From assembly GCA_913773715.1 (NCBI GenBank), contig CAJYHD010000011.1:1-10553 (forward strand): a DNA stretch of 10,553 bases. Direction: 5' to 3'. Positions 6,629-10,553 of the stretch are shown piece by piece (positions within the stretch are counted from its first letter, which is position 1; each line of letters begins with the position of its first letter). The position numbers and the translations under genes were made by a program. This DNA comes from an uncultured Sphingobium sp. Lineage in GTDB: Bacteria; Pseudomonadota; Alphaproteobacteria; Sphingomonadales; Sphingomonadaceae. Under the pieces are notes generated by a model, which was not told the DNA's origin, ran no database searches, and saw only the letters and a program-made list of their open reading frames with translations.

Positions 6629-7885
6629 ATGATCGGCCCGATGCGCACAGCAGGAATTCTGTTATCGTTGCTCGCGGGCGACATTAGCTCGCAGGCTCTC
6701 GCCAAGGTCCCGCCGGGGCAGAACGAGCAACCCTGGCGCGGCGTGCAGCTCAATCGGAAGGACTGGACCGACAAGGCGTTCGATATCGCCGCCGGGGCGG
6801 GGTTCAACTTCGTTCGCACGGGGTTCTACTGGTACGACACGCAGAAGACGGGCAACGGCTACGACTGGTCCGTCTACGACGATCTCGTAGCGAAACTGAA
6901 CGCCCGCGGGCTGCGCGTCCAGTTCACTCTGTTCGGCGGGAACCGTTTGTTCGGGGTTAAGGACATGCCGCAGGGTCCGGCGCAAGTCGCGGCGTTCTCC
7001 CGCTGGGCCGCCGCGGCGGCGAGCCATTTCCGCGGTCAGCCGGTGGCCTGGGAGATCTGGAACGAGCCCAATGGCGGCGGTCTCGACCCGGCGCTTTACA
7101 CGAGCTTCGCGACGCCCACGTGTTACGCCATGCGCGCCGCCAACCCCAGCGCGACCATCCTGGGCGGCGCCCTGTCCGCCTATGCAGTGACGAACCCGCG
7201 CTGGCCGCGATATGCGCGCGGCGTGGGCGGGAGCGATCTGCGCACCTGCGTCTCCGCTTTCACGGTGCACCCCTATCGCGATGTCGTCCCGGAGACCGTT
7301 GCATCCACTTATGCCAGCATCGCGCGGGACGCTCCAAGCCTCAGCCCCATCGTGAACGGTGAGTGGGGCTACTCGACCGCCGGGCCGCGGGCGATCGCCG
7401 AGCCGCTCCAGGCGGCCTATGCGGCGCGCAGCTTCCTCGCCAGCGAGGCGCAACGGGTGAACTATAACCTGTGGTTCACCTTGCGAGACAACGAGGGCCA
7501 CGCGAAACCGCGCGAACGCGGCTTCGGCCTCGTCCATGGCGATTATTCCGCCAAGCCGGCGCTGGCGGCCATGACCACGCTCAATCGCACGCTTGCGGGC
7601 TTCCACTTTGCGCAGGCCTGCCATGCGCAAGGAAGGGCGCTCGACGCGTCGATCTACGCCTCGGCCGCCGGAGACCGCAAGCTGGCGTTCTGGAGCACGG
7701 GCGGCCCGGCGCGCCTGCAGCTTTCCGCCGGCGACATTGCCGGGCCGGCCATCGCCAGCGATGGCTCGAAACTGCCAGCTTGGCAAGAAAACGGCCGAAT
7801 CGGCTTCGCGGCGAGCGGAGCGCCGGCCTACGTCGCCTTGAGCCGTGCCGGCGCCGGAACCTGCGAGGCCCTGCGCCTGACTTGA
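6629..7885 (+). CDS. Secreted GH-A-clan glycoside hydrolase, PslG/GH39-like, 418 aa
   Basis: Probable periplasmic or secreted endoglycosidase acting on the locus's own polysaccharide. The N terminus reads as a Sec signal peptide: M-I-G-P-M-R, a hydrophobic core to about residue 17, and a cleavage site A-L-A at 23-25 before K26. A (beta/alpha)8 barrel follows. W-E-I-W-N-E146-P-N carries the likely acid/base Glu of clan GH-A, F-T-V-H214-P-Y the conserved strand-6 His, and V-N-G-E245-W-G-Y the likely nucleophile, with a strand-8 Trp at 282. The last 90 or so residues look like a small beta-sandwich. Four cysteines (165, 207, 331, 412) suit disulfides outside the cytoplasm. GGAG at 6617-6620, eight bases before the ATG, supports the start. 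Last gene of the rightward operon. PslG in the Pseudomonas Psl locus is a known parallel. GH5 or another GH-A family is the alternative. Confidence 0.85.
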   Translation: MIGPMRTAGILLSLLAGDISSQALAKVPPGQNEQPWRGVQLNRKDWTDKAFDIAAGAGFNFVRTGFYWYDTQKTGNGYDWSVYDDLVAKLNARGLRVQFTLFGGNRLFGVKDMPQGPAQVAAFSRWAAAAASHFRGQPVAWEIWNEPNGGGLDPALYTSFATPTCYAMRAANPSATILGGALSAYAVTNPRWPRYARGVGGSDLRTCVSAFTVHPYRDVVPETVASTYASIARDAPSLSPIVNGEWGYSTAGPRAIAEPLQAAYAARSFLASEAQRVNYNLWFTLRDNEGHAKPRERGFGLVHGDYSAKPALAAMTTLNRTLAGFHFAQACHAQGRALDASIYASAAGDRKLAFWSTGGPARLQLSAGDIAGPAIASDGSKLPAWQENGRIGFAASGAPAYVALSRAGAGTCEALRLT

Positions 7886-7894
7886 GCCAAGCCG

Positions 7895-7911
7895 GGCGCC
7901 CTCAGGGCGCC
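7895..7911. terminator. Perfect hairpin between convergent operons; possible bidirectional terminator
   Basis: GGCGCCC at 7895-7901 pairs exactly with GGGCGCC at 7905-7911 around the three-base loop TCA (7902-7904). That TCA is the complement of the acyltransferase TGA stop. The rightward hydrolase ends nine bases to the left. No T-run follows on either strand, so it is not a textbook intrinsic terminator. Position between two converging operons still makes a termination or RNA 3'-end stabilising role plausible. Confidence 0.5.
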
Positions 7912-8990
7912 GCTTGCGCCACCATCCGCGAAGCGCTCAGCCGGCGGCCCAGCTCGACCGCGGGCTTCTCGACCACGTAGTAGACCAGGCTGGCGATCGC
8001 GATGGCGCCGACCAGCGCCGCGACGATCGCCACCAGGGCCGGACACGCCGCGGTCACCGCCCCGAGCGCCATCCACGAGAAGACCCGCGACACCGTGCCG
8101 AACAGGTACATCGAATAGCTGACCCGCCCCAGGTACGTGAACGCCGGCGCCTCGATCTTCACCAAGTCTGTGAAGACGTAGAACGTAGTCAGCGATACAA
8201 AGTACGAGATGAAGTACCGGTACCAGGTCTCGCCATAGCCATAGTCCATGTTGTAGGCGAGGAAGCAGATCGGCAGGATCGCCGCGGCGAAGACGCCGGT
8301 GCACCAGGCGGCATAGCGGCCGGCCAGGGCATCGCCTTCGACCTTGTAGCGGCGATAGAGATTGGCGCCGAACATGACCGAGAGCGACAAGGGCATCGCG
8401 ACCGGCATCTTAACCTCGAACAAGTACCGCGCCATGGCCATCGCCAGCGCCGCCAGGATGCACACCATGGTAGCGGCGAGGATCGTCCGGTTCTTGTGGA
8501 TGAGCCCCAGATAGAACAGGCCCACGCAGATCGCGTAGAAGATGATCTCGATCTGGAGCGTCCAGTACAGCCCCTGGATGTTCTTCATGCCAACGAACTG
8601 CTGGAGCATCGTGAAGTTCGCTACAATAGTCACGGCAGACAAAGGCGTGCCGGTCAGATGATACAGCGCCACGATCGCGAAGGGTATCGACACCCAGTAT
8701 GCCGGATAGAGCCTGAAGATGCGACTGATGACGAATTTCCTGATCGGCTGAGAGCGATCGGACCGCAGCGAGTTCGGGATCAGGTATCCGCTCACACAGA
8801 AGAACACGACGACGCCGATCTTCCCGAAATCCAGGAAGGTGTTGATGAACCGGAATATGCTCATCTCTACGCTGGAAGCGGAAAGGAGCGTATTCGGCTC
8901 GACGATTTTCGATATACAATGGCCGACTATGACCAGAGCCGCGGACATTCCCCGCAAGCTGTCGATGTAATCATAGCGGTTCGACGCCAT
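7902..8990 (-). CDS. Membrane acyltransferase, acyltransferase-3 (OafA/YrhL-type) family, 362 aa
   Basis: Integral inner-membrane enzyme expected to transfer an acyl group (often acetyl, sometimes succinyl) to a sugar of the repeat unit. The N terminus Y-I-D-S-L-R13-G-x-x-A-A-L-V-I-V-G-H24 has the family's R-x10-H active-site motif, with the His on the first membrane helix. Further landmarks are V-F-F-C-V-S-G-Y-L at about 62-70, R-I-F-R-L-Y-P-A-Y-W at 90-99, Y-W-T-L-Q-I-E-I-I-F-Y at 142-152, and a C-terminal V-E-K-P at 340-343. About ten hydrophobic segments are present and the length is standard. There is no C-terminal SGNH domain. The start ATG is preceded by a modest purine run (GGGGAAAG). 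It follows the upstream glycosyltransferase by 67 bases on the minus strand. The acyl donor and target sugar are unknown. The opposite strand also has a long open frame here, which I regard as a GC artefact. Confidence 0.92.
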   Translation of the reverse strand: MASNRYDYIDSLRGMSAALVIVGHCISKIVEPNTLLSASSVEMSIFRFINTFLDFGKIGVVVFFCVSGYLIPNSLRSDRSQPIRKFVISRIFRLYPAYWVSIPFAIVALYHLTGTPLSAVTIVANFTMLQQFVGMKNIQGLYWTLQIEIIFYAICVGLFYLGLIHKNRTILAATMVCILAALAMAMARYLFEVKMPVAMPLSLSVMFGANLYRRYKVEGDALAGRYAAWCTGVFAAAILPICFLAYNMDYGYGETWYRYFISYFVSLTTFYVFTDLVKIEAPAFTYLGRVSYSMYLFGTVSRVFSWMALGAVTAACPALVAIVAALVGAIAIASLVYYVVEKPAVELGRRLSASRMVAQAAP

Positions 8991-9007
8991 CGTACTTTCC
9001 CCAGATT

Positions 9008-9047
9008 GAATGATGTCGGCTACGGCCTGGCGGCGTCAGCATCATTC
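9008..9047 (-). repeat. 8-bp inverted repeat between glycosyltransferase and acyltransferase
   Basis: GAATGATG at 9008-9015 pairs exactly with CATCATTC at 9040-9047, enclosing a 24-base GC-rich loop. It fills most of the 67-base gap between two genes of the leftward operon. The arms are AT-rich, unlike the surroundings, which makes chance somewhat less likely than for the GC-only hairpins nearby. It could be an mRNA stem that tunes acyltransferase expression or a protein binding site; there is no T-run to suggest termination. Confidence 0.35.
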
Positions 9048-9057
9048 CAAGAACTGC

Positions 9058-10185
9058 TCATGCGGCGTATTGCTCGATCGCCGTGACCGTCCTGTCTACG
9101 AGCAGCACGTTCGACAGGTTTTCAGACACGTTGCGGTAGGCCGAGGCAACGAGCTTGGCCCTGGTCGTGCCGTCGGCAAGGAGCGAGGTGATCGCGCCTT
9201 GCAAGGCGACCGGATCGCGTGGCTCGACCACCACTGCAGTCTCGCCCTGCCGCGACACGTCGGTCACGCCGGTTGGCAGGTTGGTGGCCACCACCGGCAA
9301 GTTGAGCGCCATCGCCTCGACTTGCGAGATGCCAAAAGCCTCGGTCTTCTCGGTGGAGGGAAAGGCGAAGACGTCGGCCGCGGCCAACAGGCGCAGCTTC
9401 TCCCCATGCGAGATCGAACCCAGGAACGTCACCCGGTCCTCGATCCCCAGCTTGGCCGCCTCGGCACGCACCGCGGCTGTATAGGGCCCCTCGCCGCCGA
9501 TAAGGCCAAACAGGTTGGGATCGAGCGCCAGCGCGTTCATCAGGACGTCGAGCCCCTTGTACCTCGCATGGCGGCCAATGAAGGCGACGATCGGCCGACC
9601 GCCGCTGAGCGCCTTGCCCCATTCGCGCGCCGCCGCCCTCTCCTCCTCGCTCAGGGCGTATCGGCCCAGATCCAGCCCCAGGGGAATGGCTACCGCGTTG
9701 CAGTCGACCTGGATGTCGTCCGACGACGTGATGTTCTTGTGCGAGGTGGCGATCAGCAGCGAGGCCTTGCGCAGTAGGCTGTTGTAGATCTTGCGCGCGA
9801 CCATGCGCAGGAGCGGGCGGCCATAGATGTCCATGTGGTGCGTGACGATCAGCCGGCCCGGGTTGCGGCGCAATTTCATCCTCAGCAGGAGCGCCAGCGA
9901 TAGCCACGGATTGGGCGCATGGAAATGGACTACGTCAGCGCGGATCGTCATGGCTTTTAGGAAGGTCGCGACGCCGATCGGTTGAGATTTCCAGACCAGC
10001 TGGGTGGCCGTGCGCAGGACTTCCACGTGGCCGATGGTCTCGCGGCTCGCACCCTTCTGGTGGTTGTTGCATAGAACCAGGACCCGGTGGTTGCGGGCCA
10101 GTCCTTCTGCGACCGCGCGGGTATTCTCTTCTATACCGCCCGAGAACGGCGCGTAATACTTGCCGACGACGAGGATCTTAGCCAT
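9058..10185 (-). CDS. Glycosyltransferase, GT4 family, 375 aa
   Basis: Retaining GT-B glycosyltransferase, a third one for repeat-unit assembly. The N-terminal domain opens I-L-V-V-G-K-Y-Y-A-P-F-S-G-G-I-E-E (4-20), the classical GT4 opening strand plus G-G-I-E loop, and includes V-V-H-F-H-A-P-N-P at 85-93 and V-T-H-H at 114-117. The donor domain includes F-I-G-R-H-A-R-Y-K-G (202-211), whose Arg and Lys bind the nucleotide-sugar phosphates. The E-x7-E motif is E282-AFGISQV-E290. The overall pattern resembles mannosyl- and rhamnosyltransferases of EPS and O-antigen clusters, but the donor cannot be assigned. The start ATG lies 17 bases after the pyruvyl transferase stop on the minus strand, with only a weak ribosome binding site (GGTGAC), which fits an operon. 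Length is standard. Confidence 0.93.
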   Translation of the reverse strand: MAKILVVGKYYAPFSGGIEENTRAVAEGLARNHRVLVLCNNHQKGASRETIGHVEVLRTATQLVWKSQPIGVATFLKAMTIRADVVHFHAPNPWLSLALLLRMKLRRNPGRLIVTHHMDIYGRPLLRMVARKIYNSLLRKASLLIATSHKNITSSDDIQVDCNAVAIPLGLDLGRYALSEEERAAAREWGKALSGGRPIVAFIGRHARYKGLDVLMNALALDPNLFGLIGGEGPYTAAVRAEAAKLGIEDRVTFLGSISHGEKLRLLAAADVFAFPSTEKTEAFGISQVEAMALNLPVVATNLPTGVTDVSRQGETAVVVEPRDPVALQGAITSLLADGTTRAKLVASAYRNVSENLSNVLLVDRTVTAIEQYAA

Positions 10186-10202
10186 CTAGAGGTCACCCGC
10201 TA

Positions 10203-10553
10203 TCATTGGCCGGCGATCAGCGTATCGATCGTTGAGACCAAATCGTCTTCCGCCCGCCGCTCCATGTCCCTGGCCCGCTCGTCGTCCGCCGGAGCCTGCA
10301 TCACCCGGTCCGCCAAAGCCAGCGCTTGCCCTGCGTCGGCGGCCTCGAACGGCAGGAGCAGCTCGCCGCGTCCCATTAGCTCCATCTGGCCCTGCAGCTT
10401 GTCGTCCCAGCCCAGCGCGACCGCGGGAACGCCATGGGCGAAGGCGACGATGTGCGCGTGGAGGCGGTGGCCGATCAGCAGGTCGAGCCCCTTGATCATC
10501 CCGACCAGCTCGGCGGGCGCCCGCGGCCTCGGCCGGCGGTCGAAGCCAGACAG
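10203..10553 (-). CDS. Polysaccharide pyruvyl transferase family protein, C-terminal part
   Basis: The frame is open from the right edge to the TGA at 10205-10203 (116 residues in the window), so the N-terminal part lies outside. The segment D-L-L-I-G-H-R-L-H-A-H-I-V-A-F, followed by G-V-P-A-V-A-L-G-W-D-D-K, is the hallmark of the polysaccharide pyruvyl transferase family (CsaB/WcaK/ExoV-like, PF04230): a GT-B-like donor domain with a conserved R-x-H near the active site and a Lys in the following loop. Such enzymes add a ketal pyruvate from phosphoenolpyruvate to a sugar, giving the polymer a negative charge. The frame continues upstream of the first in-window ATG (10499) with sensible residues, so that ATG is internal. 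First visible gene of the leftward operon, 17 bases before the glycosyltransferase. Some family members have other roles, so pyruvylation is likely but not certain. Confidence 0.85.
   Translation of the reverse strand: MSGFDRRPRPRAPAELVGMIKGLDLLIGHRLHAHIVAFAHGVPAVALGWDDKLQGQMELMGRGELLLPFEAADAGQALALADRVMQAPADDERARDMERRAEDDLVSTIDTLIAGQ

Noticed and set aside
6662..7786. 374-residue open frame on the minus strand opposite the hydrolase
   Set aside because: Arg/Gly/Ala-rich low-information composition, no motif, and opposite a gene with signal peptide and catalytic residues.
7914..9086. 390-residue open frame on the plus strand opposite the acyltransferase
   Set aside because: The peptide is dominated by Arg, His, Asp, Gln and Gly, has no recognisable motif, and lies exactly opposite a protein with full family signatures. 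Long antisense frames are expected from high third-position GC.

Overview
The window looks like part of an exopolysaccharide (capsule or EPS) locus of the Wzx/Wzy type from a high-GC alphaproteobacterium, most likely a sphingomonad (Novosphingobium/Sphingomonas-like). The evidence for this is the strongly GC-biased third codon positions in the core genes and the gene content. The taxonomic guess is inference from composition and gene content; no marker gene is present.

Left flank (1-1566): gene-poor and visibly lower in GC than the rest (hand count: 27 of 60 bases G+C at 241-300, against 43 of 60 at 6121-6180). It holds a possible start of a leftward gene running off the window (122 to 1), one well-supported but unrecognised 117-residue gene (310-663) with a strong ribosome binding site, and then about 900 bases without a convincing gene. 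That stretch carries a GC-rich hairpin at 1015-1054.

Rightward operon (1567-7885): a GT4-type glycosyltransferase, a Wzy/WaaL-type polymerase, a Wzx-type flippase, a second GT4 glycosyltransferase, and a secreted GH-A-clan glycoside hydrolase resembling the PslG/GH39 group. The polymerase, flippase and second glycosyltransferase overlap one another (11 and 4 bases) and are probably translationally coupled.

Leftward operon (10553-7902): the C-terminal part of a polysaccharide pyruvyl transferase, a third GT4 glycosyltransferase, and a membrane acyltransferase of the acyltransferase-3 (OafA) family. It converges on the rightward operon, with a 16-base gap and a 7-bp hairpin between the two stop codons.

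How they fit together (inference from family knowledge): the three glycosyltransferases extend a lipid-linked repeat unit on the cytoplasmic face. The acyltransferase and pyruvyl transferase decorate it, giving an acylated and probably anionic polymer. Wzx flips the unit, Wzy polymerises it in the periplasm, and the secreted hydrolase trims or clears polymer. The initiating sugar-phosphate transferase and the Wza/Wzc export genes are not in the window. The locus continues at least past the right edge.

No CRISPR array, tRNA, rRNA or intact mobile element was seen.
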